The position numbers and the translations under genes were made by a program. A stretch of 64,000 nucleotides of DNA. Origin: Nocardia seriolae NBRC 15557 (GTDB taxonomy: Bacteria > Actinomycetota > Actinomycetes > Mycobacteriales > Mycobacteriaceae). The first letter of the stretch is position 1. Each line of letters starts with the position of its first letter. The notes beneath the pieces are model-generated. The model was not told the origin of the DNA. It searched no databases and worked only from the letters and a program-made list of their open reading frames with translations. Of this stretch, positions 27,404 through 36,678 are shown one piece after another. The stretch lies in contig NZ_BJWY01000013.1 in the NCBI RefSeq assembly GCF_007990715.1, positions 27,888 through 91,887 on the forward strand, read 5' to 3'.

Positions 27404-28937
27404 CCCGGCGCGGATGCAGCGCTAGCAAGACCAGGCCGCACAGGACGGCCGCCACCAGACCCGACCGCAGACCGGTGGGCAGTGAGATCGAAGCGCCCAG
27501 GGCGGCAGCGCGGTCGGAGACGGTGAGCAGCCACCACAGCGGCGGGGCGGTGCAGTGCATGACCGCGGTGGCGATCGGCGACCAGAGGCAGGCGAGCAGC
27601 GCGCCGATCGCGCCGAGGATGGTGATGGGCGCGATGACCGGCTCCACCAGCATGTTCACCGCGATGGCCACCAGGCTGAGGTGACCGGTCACGGCGATGA
27701 CGAGCGGTGTGGTGACCACGAACGCCGCCGCGGCCACGGCCAGGGAATCGGCGGGGATCCGCCACCAGCCGTGTGCCCGAAGCCAATCCGACCAGCCGGG
27801 CGCGAGCACGATCAACCCGGCGGTGGCCAGCACCGACAGCGCGAAACCCGCATCCACGGCGAGACCCGGCGACCACGCCAGCAGCCCGATGACCGCCGCG
27901 CACAGCGCGGGCAGGGCCTGCTTGCGCCGTCCGGTACACAGGGCCAGCAGGGCGACGGCGCCCATGACGGCCGCGCGCAGCACGCTCGGGGACGGGCGGG
28001 CCAGGATCACGAACATGACCAGCGCCGCACCCGCCGCGACCGCGCCGATCCTGGGATCGACGGTGAGGGCACGCATCGAAACCAGCACGGCCCCCAGCAG
28101 GATCGTCACGTTGGCGCCACTGACAGCCGTGAGGTGCGACAGATCGGTTTCGCGGAAGTTCTCTTGAACGTGCTCGGTGAGTGCGGAGGTATCGCCGATG
28201 ACCAAGCCCGGCAACAGTCCTGCGGCATCCTCGGACAGCGCCCGGTGTGCGGAGCCCGCGAACTCGCCCCGTACCCGCCCCGCCGCCCGCTGCCACCACG
28301 GCGGATCTCCCGCCGCGAGCGGGGCCGCCTCGGCCCGCAGTACCGCCACGGTCAGGTCCGACCGCCACGGACGCCCCACGCGCGCACGGAATTCCACCCG
28401 CTGCCCGGGCATCCGCCCGCGCCACCCCGCCGCCGGTGCCAGCACCGTCACGGCCCCACCGGAACGAACGACCCTGCCGCCCAACCGATATTCGACCAGC
28501 CCGGCACGCACCATGACCTGTGGCCCGCCGAATCCCCTGCCGGACACCCGCTTCGGATCGTCGGCCAGCTCCACCACCGCCACCACCCGCTGCCCGGCCC
28601 GCACCGCCCCCAGCGGGTGCGTCTGCACCCGATGCGCGTGCCACGCGCCCGCCACCCCGAACCCGCCCCCGATCAGCAAGGCCCCCAGCACCACCCAGGC
28701 CACCCCGCTCCCCCGCCCGTCGCGCGCCCACCGAACGGCCCACGCCAGCACGCCCATCGCCGCGATCAGGCAGCCGGCCGCGACCCCGGCTCCGGCCCAC
28801 CGGCCCGCGATCAGCGCCGCGACCGTTGCGCCCCAACAGCACACGGCCGCGGGTACCAGCCGCGCATCCAGCACCTCCGGCACCTCGAGCGTCTCGGGCT
28901 CCCGCGTGCCGCCGCCGTGCTCCCGTTCGATGCTCAT
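27384..28937 (-). CDS. comEC: ComEC/Rec2-family membrane protein
   Basis: ComEC forms the inner-membrane channel through which single-stranded DNA enters naturally competent cells. This 517-residue version has the N-terminal OB-like domain and the polytopic competence domain (segment HLTAVSGANVTILLGAV). It ends without the C-terminal metallo-beta-lactamase nuclease domain of longer ComEC proteins, as in the mycobacterial homologue. I chose ATG 28937, with GGGGC about 10 nt upstream; GTG 28946 is an alternative. Natural transformation by this locus is not proven. The gene overlaps the serine hydrolase tail to tail. Confidence 0.9.
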   Translation of the reverse strand: MSIEREHGGGTREPETLEVPEVLDARLVPAAVCCWGATVAALIAGRWAGAGVAAGCLIAAMGVLAWAVRWARDGRGSGVAWVVLGALLIGGGFGVAGAWHAHRVQTHPLGAVRAGQRVVAVVELADDPKRVSGRGFGGPQVMVRAGLVEYRLGGRVVRSGGAVTVLAPAAGWRGRMPGQRVEFRARVGRPWRSDLTVAVLRAEAAPLAAGDPPWWQRAAGRVRGEFAGSAHRALSEDAAGLLPGLVIGDTSALTEHVQENFRETDLSHLTAVSGANVTILLGAVLVSMRALTVDPRIGAVAAGAALVMFVILARPSPSVLRAAVMGAVALLALCTGRRKQALPALCAAVIGLLAWSPGLAVDAGFALSVLATAGLIVLAPGWSDWLRAHGWWRIPADSLAVAAAAFVVTTPLVIAVTGHLSLVAIAVNMLVEPVIAPITILGAIGALLACLWSPIATAVMHCTAPPLWWLLTVSDRAAALGASISLPTGLRSGLVAAVLCGLVLLALHPRRVRPPSR

Positions 28938-29010
28938 CGTCACCACCGCCCCGGAGCGCTGGAGCGAGGGCCCCGCTGTCCCCGTTGTGCCACGGCGCTT
29001 TTCGCGGTGG

Positions 29011-30039
29011 TCATATCGTCACCCTTTCCCGGAGGCGGTTCAGGCGGGAGTGGCCGATGCCCTGGATTTCGGCGAGCTGGTCGATGGAGGTGAAGCGCCC
29101 GTGGCGGGTGCGCCAGGCGAGGATGGCCTTCGCGGTGACCGGGCCGACGCCGGGGAGGGTGTCCAGATCGGATTCGGTGGCGGTATTGAGGTTCACCTTG
29201 GCGGGCGGACCCGTGGTGCGGGCCGGGCCCGGGGCGGCGGGCGAATTCGATGCGGGGTGAGACGAATTCACGACGGTGGTGCCGGACTGCTGGGCCGTGG
29301 GGCGAGGGTTGGCGCGAGCGACGATTATCTGGTCGCCGTCGACGAGGGGCTGGGCGAGGTTGAGGGTGGAGATGTCGGCTTCGGGGCGAGGCGAGGCGGA
29401 ACGCAGGGCATCGGCCACGCGGGCGCCGAGTGGGAAGCGGCGCAGGCCACCGTGTTCCACGAGGCCCACGACGCTCACGACGAGCTCGCCGGGGATGGCA
29501 GCGCCCTGCGGCGCGGCGGTTGCGTTGGGGGCGAGCGGGCTTCGCCCCGCGGGCACGGCGGCAGCGGGTGTGGGAGTGGCGGGCACGGGTACAGACACCG
29601 GCCCGGGCACGGGTGTGGCCGCGCCGCTGGGGACGACGGCACCCTCGACCGGAGGTGCGCCCGGCTCCGCGGGGACGGTCTCGGTCAGGGCGGCGAGCGG
29701 CGGGACGGGTTGGGAGACAGGGGTTTCCCGCAGGGAGACGTAGGCGGCGAGGAGGATGGCGAACAAGCCGAGGGCGGCTATGACGAGGACGCCGCGTGGG
29801 CCCGGGTCCCAGCCGGTACCGCGGAAACGTTCGGGAACCAGGCGTTCATGCCAGAGGGAGACGCTGCCGCAGGGCTCGGACAGCCAGGCGGGGGTTGGGG
29901 TTACTGGATGGCCTGGCTCGCCGGGAGGCCGGTTCGAGTCGGTGGGGTGGTCGAGGGACTCCTCATCCCAGCGGCCGGGGTGGGTCCCGGTCAGGCGGTG
30001 CAGCGGGGTGCGTTCGTCGAGTTGCGTCATGTCGCTCAC
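29011..30039 (-). CDS. comEA: ComEA-family DNA-binding membrane protein
   Basis: The 342-residue protein has a cytoplasmic N-terminus of about 80 residues and one transmembrane helix (RGVLVIAALGLFAILLAAYV). A Pro/Ala/Val-rich linker and a SLBB domain (PGELVVSVVGLVEHGG) follow, then a C-terminal pair of helix-hairpin-helix motifs starting at KVNLNTATESDLDTLPGVG. ComEA proteins bind double-stranded DNA outside the membrane and deliver it to ComEC, the next gene 73 bp downstream. Start GTG 30039 has no clear ribosome site; ATG 30030 is an alternative. The N-terminal cytoplasmic part is longer than in Bacillus ComEA. Confidence 0.9.
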   Translation of the reverse strand: MSDMTQLDERTPLHRLTGTHPGRWDEESLDHPTDSNRPPGEPGHPVTPTPAWLSEPCGSVSLWHERLVPERFRGTGWDPGPRGVLVIAALGLFAILLAAYVSLRETPVSQPVPPLAALTETVPAEPGAPPVEGAVVPSGAATPVPGPVSVPVPATPTPAAAVPAGRSPLAPNATAAPQGAAIPGELVVSVVGLVEHGGLRRFPLGARVADALRSASPRPEADISTLNLAQPLVDGDQIIVARANPRPTAQQSGTTVVNSSHPASNSPAAPGPARTTGPPAKVNLNTATESDLDTLPGVGPVTAKAILAWRTRHGRFTSIDQLAEIQGIGHSRLNRLRERVTI

Positions 30040-30100
30040 GCTAGGAGCGACGAGATTCCCGCCCGGTCAGGCGACCTGGGCTTTTCCTGGACCTGTGGAT

Positions 30101-30134
30101 AGCGGAACGGGTTGTGAACAAACTCGTTTCCGCT
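30101..30134 (-). terminator. Imperfect hairpin between degV and comEA
   Basis: AGCGGAA and its complement form a 7-bp stem that continues through CG and GTT with one bulged base and one G-T pair, closing on a loop of about 7 nt. It lies 66 bp after the degV stop, in the 160-bp gap before comEA. It probably separates the two transcripts. Confidence 0.5.
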
Positions 30135-30199
30135 GGCTGTCGGCCTGGACAGGAAGGTGGGCCGCCGTTACCGAAGGCCGGGCGGCCACCGTGTCCGCG

Positions 30200-31042
30200 T
30201 CAGCCGCAGCCGCCGGGAACCACCAGTGCGCCAACGGCTCCCACGCCCAAGTGCACGCCCAGGGTGGGCCCGAACTCGCCGATGATGAGCTCGCGGATAC
30301 CGGGGATGAGATCGCGCAGCTGACCGGCGAGGGTGTCGGCCGCCTCCTCTGCTCCCAGGTGCTGGACGGCCACCGCCGCCCCGTCCTCACCGGCCGCGTC
30401 CACCGCCGCCGCAACGAGCTTGGTGAAGGCCTTGGATCGGGTGCGGGCCTTCTCACGCAGCTCCAGCCGCCCGTCCACGATCTGCAGGATCGGCTTGGTG
30501 ACCAGCTCGGAGCCGAAGAACGCTGCCGCCGTGCTCAATCGGCCGCCGCGCCGCAGCTGCTCGGTGCGGTTGACCACGATGAACGCGCGACCCCGGCTGG
30601 CGGCCGCGACGGCGGAGTCGTACACGACGTCCAGCTCCGCGCCCGATCTGGCGCGCCGCGCGGCGGCCAGTACCGGCAGGCCGGTGCCCAGCCCGGCGCT
30701 GAGCGAATCCACCAGCCGGATCCGATCGGCGGCGTCCATATCGCGCACGGCCTGCCGCCCGGCCTCCCAGGTGCCCGAGAGCTGGCGCGAAATATGGACG
30801 GCGACAACGCCGTCGCCGTCACTGAGCTCGAGCGCCCGCTCGTACACCGCCCGCAGGTCGCCCGGCGACGCGGCGGAGGTGGTGACTCGCGAAGAGCCGT
30901 AGTCGATATCGCACTCGTCGACGCCCTCCCGGATTTCCCGGTCGTCGACCAGCACGTGCAGCGGCACGGCCAGCACACCGAGATTGGTTGCCAGCTCGGC
31001 CGGCAGACTGGCCGACGAATCGGTCACCACCACCACGGTCAT
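30200..31042 (-). CDS. DegV-family fatty-acid-binding protein
   Basis: DegV proteins bind one fatty acid; in FakB form they present it to a fatty acid kinase. The 280-residue sequence begins [14 protein letters not shown], the conserved first strand and DSxxxLP loop, followed by the [13 protein letters not shown] block and a C-terminal [11 protein letters not shown] that lines the lipid pocket. No FakA kinase gene is in the window. Its ATG overlaps the octT-like stop by 4 bp, so it is the last gene of the nadD-rsfS-gpgP-octT-degV run. Confidence 0.9.
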   Translation of the reverse strand: MTVVVVTDSSASLPAELATNLGVLAVPLHVLVDDREIREGVDECDIDYGSSRVTTSAASPGDLRAVYERALELSDGDGVVAVHISRQLSGTWEAGRQAVRDMDAADRIRLVDSLSAGLGTGLPVLAAARRARSGAELDVVYDSAVAAASRGRAFIVVNRTEQLRRGGRLSTAAAFFGSELVTKPILQIVDGRLELREKARTRSKAFTKLVAAAVDAAGEDGAAVAVQHLGAEEAADTLAGQLRDLIPGIRELIIGEFGPTLGVHLGVGAVGALVVPGGCG

Positions 31043-31848
31043 GCAGTGTGAGCCTTCTCGGGCTTCGAGGTCCGGTCGGCGGTCGCCTCGGTCAGCACCT
31101 TCACCATGGCCCGCGCGACCGCGCTGTGGCCCTCCCAGCCCCAGTGGATGCCGTCGGGATTGGCGGGACCGTTGAACACGTTGTCGCGCACGGCCTCCCC
31201 GAGATCCACCAGCGGCACCGCGTGCCGGGCGGCCCAGGTGGTCACGGCCTCGACCATGGGCTTGCGTCCGGTGTGCACCTTGGCGTAGGCCTCGCACTGA
31301 TGCACCGACGGCAGCACCGCCACGAACGGCAGCTCGGGCCGCAACTGCGCCAGCGAGTTCCGCGACTGCTCGAGGTAGTCCACGCTCACCGCGGGCGGCA
31401 GCGCCACCGGCCGCCCCAGCGGAGAAAGCTTGGGCTGCAGCCAGTTGTAGGCCTCGCGCACCCGGCGGCGCACGGAAGACGGTCGTACATAACGGATCAG
31501 CTCGCGCAGCGCGGTCGGCAGCGGGGAGGGCAGCGAGTCCATGCCGCCGGTCGCGAACACCACCGCGCCCGCGCGCGGCACCGCCGCCCAGATGCGCGGG
31601 TCGCCGATCAGCGCCCAGTAGGCGTCGCGGCAGGTCCAGCCGATGCGCGCCACCAGCTCGACCTCCCAGTCCAGCTCGGCGGCAACGAGATTGGGCCAGA
31701 TGCCGGGGTGGTCGGCGGGCAGCCCGCCCTTGGGCCCGAAGTAGGACAGCGAGTCCGCGACCACCACGAGCACCTTGCGCTCGGCCGCCGCGGGGGCGTC
31801 CGGTACCGCATCCGATGCCGTTCGGCGGTTCGGATCCTCAGAGGACAT
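31039..31848 (-). CDS. octT: SGNH-fold octanoyltransferase-like protein (OctT type)
   Basis: The 269-residue protein is an SGNH/GDSL hydrolase-fold enzyme. The Ser motif appears as [10 protein letters not shown], the Gly/Asn block as FATGGMDSL and the catalytic Asp/His block as [12 protein letters not shown]. In mycobacteria the homologue next to gpgP (Rv2418c) transfers octanoate to early intermediates of methylglucose lipopolysaccharide. The identical neighbourhood supports the same role here, but that is inference. Family residues are intact. It starts 10 bp inside the gpgP 3' end, giving an overlap, and couples to degV downstream. Confidence 0.82.
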   Translation of the reverse strand: MSSEDPNRRTASDAVPDAPAAAERKVLVVVADSLSYFGPKGGLPADHPGIWPNLVAAELDWEVELVARIGWTCRDAYWALIGDPRIWAAVPRAGAVVFATGGMDSLPSPLPTALRELIRYVRPSSVRRRVREAYNWLQPKLSPLGRPVALPPAVSVDYLEQSRNSLAQLRPELPFVAVLPSVHQCEAYAKVHTGRKPMVEAVTTWAARHAVPLVDLGEAVRDNVFNGPANPDGIHWGWEGHSAVARAMVKVLTEATADRTSKPEKAHTA

Positions 31849-32488
31849 CGGGGGCTACCTTCGCGAGCGCGTTCCAAACATCGAGCCGCCAGCCGGGCTC
31901 ATCGATGCTCGGACCGTGGCTGGTCAGCTGTACCCAGCTGGTATTGGCCAGCCCGCCCAGGGCCGGCCAGTTCGTCTCGGGCAGCTCGAGCAGGGCCGCG
32001 GTCAGCGCCGCGATCAGCCCGCCGTGCGCAACCAGCACGATGGTACGGCCGGGCCAGTCCTCGCGCGCGACGAGCAGTTCCCGCACCACCGGCAGCGCCC
32101 GCGCGCCGACCTGAAGCTTGGATTCGCCGCCGGGCGGGGTGAAGGTGGGGTCCAGCCGCCACGCCTTGCGCGCGCCCGGGTAGATCGCGTCCACCTCGCG
32201 GTGGTCCATGCCCTCCCACCGGCCGAGGTTGGTCTCCCGCAGCCGGGAATCGGTGACGACCGACATGGCCGCGCATTCGGCGACGGCGAGCGCGGTGTCG
32301 TGGGCGCGCTTGAGATCGGAGGAGACGATGGCGAGCAGGTCACTGGACGCCATGTCGGGTGCGCAGTCCTTGGCCTGACGTCTGCCGACGTCGCTGAGTT
32401 CGGTGTCGATCTGGCCCTGCATGCGGTCGCTGGCATTCCATTCGGTCTGCCCGTGCCGCAGCAGAATCAACCGGCGGACGCCGGCCAT
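31838..32488 (-). CDS. gpgP: Glucosyl-3-phosphoglycerate phosphatase
   Basis: GpgP removes phosphate from glucosyl-3-phosphoglycerate to give glucosylglycerate, the primer of methylglucose lipopolysaccharide. The 216-residue protein is a histidine phosphatase with [10 protein letters not shown] (phospho-His12), [12 protein letters not shown] and the second catalytic His in [11 protein letters not shown]. It could be mistaken for a phosphoglycerate mutase; the octT neighbour favours GpgP. ATG 32488 is chosen because AGGAG lies 7 nt upstream, inside the end of rsfS; a GTG at 32497 overlaps the rsfS stop. Confidence 0.87.
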   Translation of the reverse strand: MAGVRRLILLRHGQTEWNASDRMQGQIDTELSDVGRRQAKDCAPDMASSDLLAIVSSDLKRAHDTALAVAECAAMSVVTDSRLRETNLGRWEGMDHREVDAIYPGARKAWRLDPTFTPPGGESKLQVGARALPVVRELLVAREDWPGRTIVLVAHGGLIAALTAALLELPETNWPALGGLANTSWVQLTSHGPSIDEPGWRLDVWNALAKVAPDVL

Positions 32489-32493
32489 CTTGC

Positions 32494-32910
32494 TCACTCC
32501 TGGTCCCCGCCCTGATCCGCGCCGTCGGCTGCCGTTTTGGCCCGCGGGTCGCCGAGTCCGTCGATCGGCACCTGCGGGCAGTCCTTCCAGAGCCGCTCCA
32601 GGCCGTAGAAGTCGCGCTCGTCCTCGTGCTGGACGTGCACCACGATCTCGACGTAGTCGAGCAGCGCCCAACGGCCCTCGCGGGTGCCCTCGCGGCGGAC
32701 CGGCTTGTGCCCGGCCTCGCGCAGCTTGTCCTCGATATTGTCGACGATCGCGTTGACCTGGCGCTCGTTGGGCGCGGACGCGATGACGAAGCAGTCGGTG
32801 ATGACCAGCTGCTCGGAGACATCCAGCACGACCACGTCGGCGGCCAGCTTCTCGTCGGCGGCCAGCGCGGCCACCGTCGCCATCTTGACCGCTTCTGCCG
32901 ATGCTGTCAC
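32494..32910 (-). CDS. rsfS: Ribosome silencing factor RsfS
   Basis: RsfS (Iojap family) binds ribosomal protein L14 and blocks subunit joining when nutrients are scarce. The 138-residue protein has the core motifs DVVVLDVS, ITDCFVIASAPNERQV and WALLDYVEIVVHV(F/Q)-like strand, with an acidic C-terminal tail. GTG 32910 is chosen since AGAGG precedes it by about 8 nt, and the family starts at this point; the upstream in-frame ATG would overlap nadD. It is co-transcribed between nadD and gpgP. Confidence 0.93.
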   Translation of the reverse strand: MTASAEAVKMATVAALAADEKLAADVVVLDVSEQLVITDCFVIASAPNERQVNAIVDNIEDKLREAGHKPVRREGTREGRWALLDYVEIVVHVQHEDERDFYGLERLWKDCPQVPIDGLGDPRAKTAADGADQGGDQE

Positions 32911-32956
32911 CCTGCTACCTCTTCCCTGCGCACTTCGAGATGCACTGTCTGTTATT

Positions 32957-33589
32957 TCAAGATTCACAGTCTTGCGGCACGTACAGGTGCCGTTTCGATA
33001 TGTATTGGACGACCCCGTCCGGGACGAGGTACCAGACCGGCCGGCCCTCCCCCGCCCGCCGCCGGCATTCGCTCGACGAGATGGCCAGGGCCGGGATCTC
33101 GATCATCGTGACCGTGCCCTCCGGGTAATCGCGGAGGTGATCGGCCAGATGGTCGATATTCAATTCGTACCCCGGACGGGTCACGCCGACGAATTTCGCC
33201 AGCTCGAACAGTTCCGACCAATCCTGCCACGTCAGGATGCTGGCCAGCGCGTCCGCTCCGGTGATGAAGTACAGATCCGCGTCGGGGTGCTGTTCGGCCA
33301 GGTCACGCAGGGTGTCGACGGTGTAGGTCTCCTTGCCGCGGTCCACGTCCACGCGGCTGACCGAGAACCGGGGGTTGGACGCGGTCGCGATGACCGTCAT
33401 CAGATAGCGGTCCTCGGCCGGGCTGACCGACCGGTCTCCCTTCTGCCAGGGCTGCCCGGTCGGCACGAAGACCACTTCGTCCAGCTCGAACCGATGCGCG
33501 ACCTCGCTGGCCGCGACCAGGTGCCCGTGGTGGATGGGATCGAAGGTGCCGCCCATCACGCCCAGCTTGCGGCGACCGTTCGTATGCAC
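32957..33589 (-). CDS. nadD: Nicotinate-nucleotide adenylyltransferase
   Basis: NadD joins ATP and nicotinate mononucleotide to make deamido-NAD, a late step in NAD synthesis. The 210-residue protein has the nucleotidyltransferase motif [11 protein letters not shown] near its start and the second ATP-binding motif in the form ISSSECRRR. Length is typical. It is the first gene of the nadD-rsfS-gpgP-octT-degV operon; the promoter must lie in the 179-bp gap shared with the divergent accessory cassette. Confidence 0.95.
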   Translation of the reverse strand: MHTNGRRKLGVMGGTFDPIHHGHLVAASEVAHRFELDEVVFVPTGQPWQKGDRSVSPAEDRYLMTVIATASNPRFSVSRVDVDRGKETYTVDTLRDLAEQHPDADLYFITGADALASILTWQDWSELFELAKFVGVTRPGYELNIDHLADHLRDYPEGTVTMIEIPALAISSSECRRRAGEGRPVWYLVPDGVVQYISKRHLYVPQDCES

Positions 33590-33768
33590 GAAAAGCGAGC
33601 TTACCGGGGGCTATTGCCCGGTCCGCGCACCGGCAGGCCCAGCATGGGTCCCCGCCTTCCGATCAGGCTGACCACAACCCGCGACTTTCGGCCGGGCTCG
33701 AGTTGCCATGGGTGTGCTGCGGGTGATCCCGCAGTCCCGGAGCAGTCAATCAATCAAGGGAACTCGTC

Positions 33769-34776
33769 ATGCGACGACATTCTTATCGGTTTGCCGCGGC
33801 GCTGGCCGCGATCGGCGTGTCCGCTCTCGCCGCGCCGGGCGCGCGGGCGGAACCGGCCGCCCTCAACGGTCTGTTCGCGCTCGCGCCGGGCGTGTGCGCC
33901 AACGGGGTGGTGAGCGGAAGCTTCTTCCGCATGATCCTGCCCACCGGGGACGCGGGCGGGCCCTATCTCCAGAACAGCGATTCCCGATGCAGTGATCAGA
34001 CGGTGACGCCGCTGTCGGCGGGTACCGACGGCGGGCTCGTCAGTGGCGGCTATCAGCCGCAACCCGCGGCGGCATTCGACGGGGCCGGTAATGCGCAATC
34101 GGGGCGGGTGACCACTCCGGTGCGGTTCTACGGTGTCGATTTCGCCACCGCCACCAATCCGTCGGATCCGCAGACCGGCGTGGGAACCGGTCTGCCGCAG
34201 TTGTTCAGTGACGGCGGGCGGCTGTCGGGCGATCTGAGCAGTCTGGGCGTCACCTGGAACAACCAGGTGTTCAACCAGGGCTCGCCCAAGCCGGGTGGCG
34301 GGCTGCCGGGCAAGACCAGCCCGATCAGCGGAACCATCGACGCGGCGGGCAATTTCGTCATCGAGTGGACGAGCCAGATCGTGGGCGGGCCGTTCAACAA
34401 CTTCACCGGGCTCTGGCATCTGGCCGGGCAGTATCGGGGCAGCCTGCCGCAGGCCGCACCGGCGGCGGCTCCGGTGGCTCCCGGATCGCCAGGCGCGCCA
34501 CCGGCAGCCGCCGTGCCGCAGGCTCCTGTCAGCGCGCCACGGGCTCCGGCCGACGCGGCAGCGGTGCCGTCGCCGGGTACGGCTCCCGCGGCTCCGGCCG
34601 CACCGATCACCTCGCCTGCACCGCAACTCCGGGCCGATCCCGTGCTGGCCACCAAGACGGTGGAAATCCGACGCGGGCAACGCTATCCGTGGCTGGTGCC
34701 GGTGCTGCTGGTCGTCGCGGTGGCGGGCACGGCCGTATTCTTCGGCGCGGACCGATTACTCCGGATTCGGCGATGA
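33769..34776 (+). CDS. Exported, membrane-anchored protein of unknown function (cassette gene 1)
   Basis: The 335-residue protein has a signal peptide (cleavage near ARAEP, residue 28) and a globular domain (about 30-222). A Pro/Ala-rich linker (about 225-300) and a C-terminal transmembrane helix with a basic tail (LLRIRR) follow. The globular domain holds GSFFRMILPTG, TATNPSDPQT, FNQGSPKP and IVGGPFNNFTG; the same blocks recur in the third gene of the cassette, so the two are paralogues. Cys43 and Cys74 could form a disulfide. I do not recognise the family. AAGGGAA precedes the ATG by 7 nt. The gene overlaps the next one by 4 bp, so the four genes look like one operon. Confidence 0.78.
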   Translation: MRRHSYRFAAALAAIGVSALAAPGARAEPAALNGLFALAPGVCANGVVSGSFFRMILPTGDAGGPYLQNSDSRCSDQTVTPLSAGTDGGLVSGGYQPQPAAAFDGAGNAQSGRVTTPVRFYGVDFATATNPSDPQTGVGTGLPQLFSDGGRLSGDLSSLGVTWNNQVFNQGSPKPGGGLPGKTSPISGTIDAAGNFVIEWTSQIVGGPFNNFTGLWHLAGQYRGSLPQAAPAAAPVAPGSPGAPPAAAVPQAPVSAPRAPADAAAVPSPGTAPAAPAAPITSPAPQLRADPVLATKTVEIRRGQRYPWLVPVLLVVAVAGTAVFFGADRLLRIRR

Positions 34777-35810
34777 CCACGGCATCGGCCTTCTCGGGGC
34801 TGCCCGCGTATTCGGAATTCGTCTCGAATATCGAGCGGGCCCCGAGCCGGGTCACGGCCCGCTGGCCGTTCGCCGTGCTGGCGGTGCTCGGCGCGCTGCT
34901 GGTGGCCGCGCCCCTGGCGACGGGCATGTTCCCGCGGGCTGTCGAGGGCGAGGCGATGATCGACGCCTTCGGGCCGTACACGACACGTGAGAGCATCGAC
35001 GGCTACCGCTCGGATCTTCAGGTCCTCGACAATGCTCGCGCGAATATCGTTGCGGTGCAGAACAGTTCGCCCCCAGCGGGCGACTATCCACGGGTGGATC
35101 GGTTCGTCCGGGACTACCCGGGCATCCGGGCCGACATCTCGACCATGCTCGACACGATCGACACCAATCGCGGCAACTACCGAACTCTCTCCGGCACCGC
35201 GCCTTTCGGCATCCTGCCGTGGCTGCTGGCATTACCGGGAGCGGTGCTGATCGGTGCGGGCGTGTTCGGTTTCCGGGCCGCCGGGAACGGCTCGCGGGCC
35301 ACGACCTGGCGCGCGGTGGCCGCACTCGCGGGCCGCACCCTGGTCGTCACCCCGTTCGCGGCAGGGCTTTTCGCTGCGGGCCCTGCGGCGCAGCCGGTCA
35401 TCGACGGGTTCCGCCCGATCCTCACCACCGAACATGTGCGCCGAGTCCAGGGGTATTTCGTCACTCTGGTCGCCGCCGACGGCGAGCTGAACAGCCGCTA
35501 CTCCGGTGCAGCCCGCACCGCGCAGCCGGACGCGGACCTGTCCGGCATCACCGCGCTGCAGAATCGCTGGCAGCCCATGACATCACGGTTCGCGGACCTG
35601 GTCGGCACCATGAACGACAATGTCGCCAATTTCGACGCCGTGGTGGCATTGAACGACGTCAGCCGCCCGCTGGGTTTCACCGCATTCCGCGGATTGGCCT
35701 GGGGCTTTCTGATTCCCGGCGTGCTCGTCACGGGCCTGGCCCTGTTCGGCGCGCGCCGATCCCGAACCGGCTCCGGCCGAAGCGATTCCACCGGAGGTGA
35801 ACCGGCATGA
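34773..35810 (+). CDS. Four-helix membrane protein with internal duplication (cassette gene 2)
   Basis: The 345-residue protein has transmembrane helices near residues 31-52, 153-175, 183-205 and 316-336. The two halves look alike: each has a helix, a segment of the form MIDAFGPYTTRE or VIDGFRPILTTE, a helical extracytoplasmic loop of about 100 residues, and a second helix. This suggests a duplicated two-helix module. No catalytic motif is visible, and the family is unknown to me. ATGA overlaps at both ends tie it to the two exported paralogues, which it may anchor or assemble. Confidence 0.78.
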   Translation: MTTASAFSGLPAYSEFVSNIERAPSRVTARWPFAVLAVLGALLVAAPLATGMFPRAVEGEAMIDAFGPYTTRESIDGYRSDLQVLDNARANIVAVQNSSPPAGDYPRVDRFVRDYPGIRADISTMLDTIDTNRGNYRTLSGTAPFGILPWLLALPGAVLIGAGVFGFRAAGNGSRATTWRAVAALAGRTLVVTPFAAGLFAAGPAAQPVIDGFRPILTTEHVRRVQGYFVTLVAADGELNSRYSGAARTAQPDADLSGITALQNRWQPMTSRFADLVGTMNDNVANFDAVVALNDVSRPLGFTAFRGLAWGFLIPGVLVTGLALFGARRSRTGSGRSDSTGGEPA

Positions 35811-36643
35811 GAAAGCCACGTCCCCGCACCGTCACAGCCGTGCTGGCCGCGACCGCGCTGCTGGCAGCGGGCTGCGGCAGCGCCGATACACCGAAAACCT
35901 CCAGCGGCCCGGAACAACTGGTCGGCCTGCTCAGGTTCACCCCGGGCGCGGTGGACGGAAACACGGTGCACGGCAGCTGGTTCCGCATGGTGCAGCCCGG
36001 CGGCACACCCGAGAACGGCCCCTACATGCCCAACGGCGACTCACCCGCCCAAACCGGATCCACCACCCTGCTCGAGCCGGGCACCGCGGGCGGCCTGCGG
36101 GTGGGCGGCTACCAGAGCGAGCCGCAACCCGGCTTCGCCCAGGGCAACTCACTGTCGAACTCCATCACCAAACCAGCCAAATTCTTCGCCGTCGAGTTCG
36201 GCGTCTCCACCAACCCGCTCGATCCCCAGACCCGCCGCGAAGTACCCCCGCCGACGGTGACGAACAACGACGGCACCCTCACCGCCGACCTGTCGTCCTG
36301 GGCCGCCTCCTGGAACGACCAGGAATTCAACCAGGGCGCACCCAAACCGCCGGAAAGGCAGGGCGCCCAGGTGGCCGGGGCCGAGCAAGCACAGAAGATC
36401 TGGGACTGGGTCTCCCACCAGTGGTTCGACCGCCCGAAAGCCGATGCCGCCCAGGGCCCCTCCGCCACCGGAACCTTCGACCCGAAAACCCACGCCTTCA
36501 CCCTCCAGTGGACCAGCCTCATCGTCGGCGGCCCCTTCAACGGCTTCACCGGCGTCTGGCACCTGGAGGGCATCTTCGAACCCGACACCGCCGCCCCGCC
36601 TTCCCCCACCGCGCAACCTTCCCCCACCGCACAACCGAAATAG
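35807..36643 (+). CDS. Lipoprotein paralogous to cassette gene 1 (cassette gene 3)
   Basis: The 278-residue protein starts with a lipoprotein signal ending in LLAAGC (Cys23). It shares an ordered set of blocks with the first cassette gene: GSWFRMVQPGG (56-66), GVSTNPLDPQT (132-142), FNQGAPKP (174-181) and IVGGPFNGFTGVWHLEG (239-255). It has no cysteine beyond the lipidated one and carries an extra helical insert at about 185-222. So one paralogue is held by a lipid and the other by a C-terminal helix, with a membrane protein encoded between them. Function is unknown. The C-terminus has a short repeat of SPTAQP. Confidence 0.8.
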   Translation: MRKPRPRTVTAVLAATALLAAGCGSADTPKTSSGPEQLVGLLRFTPGAVDGNTVHGSWFRMVQPGGTPENGPYMPNGDSPAQTGSTTLLEPGTAGGLRVGGYQSEPQPGFAQGNSLSNSITKPAKFFAVEFGVSTNPLDPQTRREVPPPTVTNNDGTLTADLSSWAASWNDQEFNQGAPKPPERQGAQVAGAEQAQKIWDWVSHQWFDRPKADAAQGPSATGTFDPKTHAFTLQWTSLIVGGPFNGFTGVWHLEGIFEPDTAAPPSPTAQPSPTAQPK

Positions 36644-36678
36644 CCTCGCGCCCACAGACACCCGATCAGGAGTCGCTC

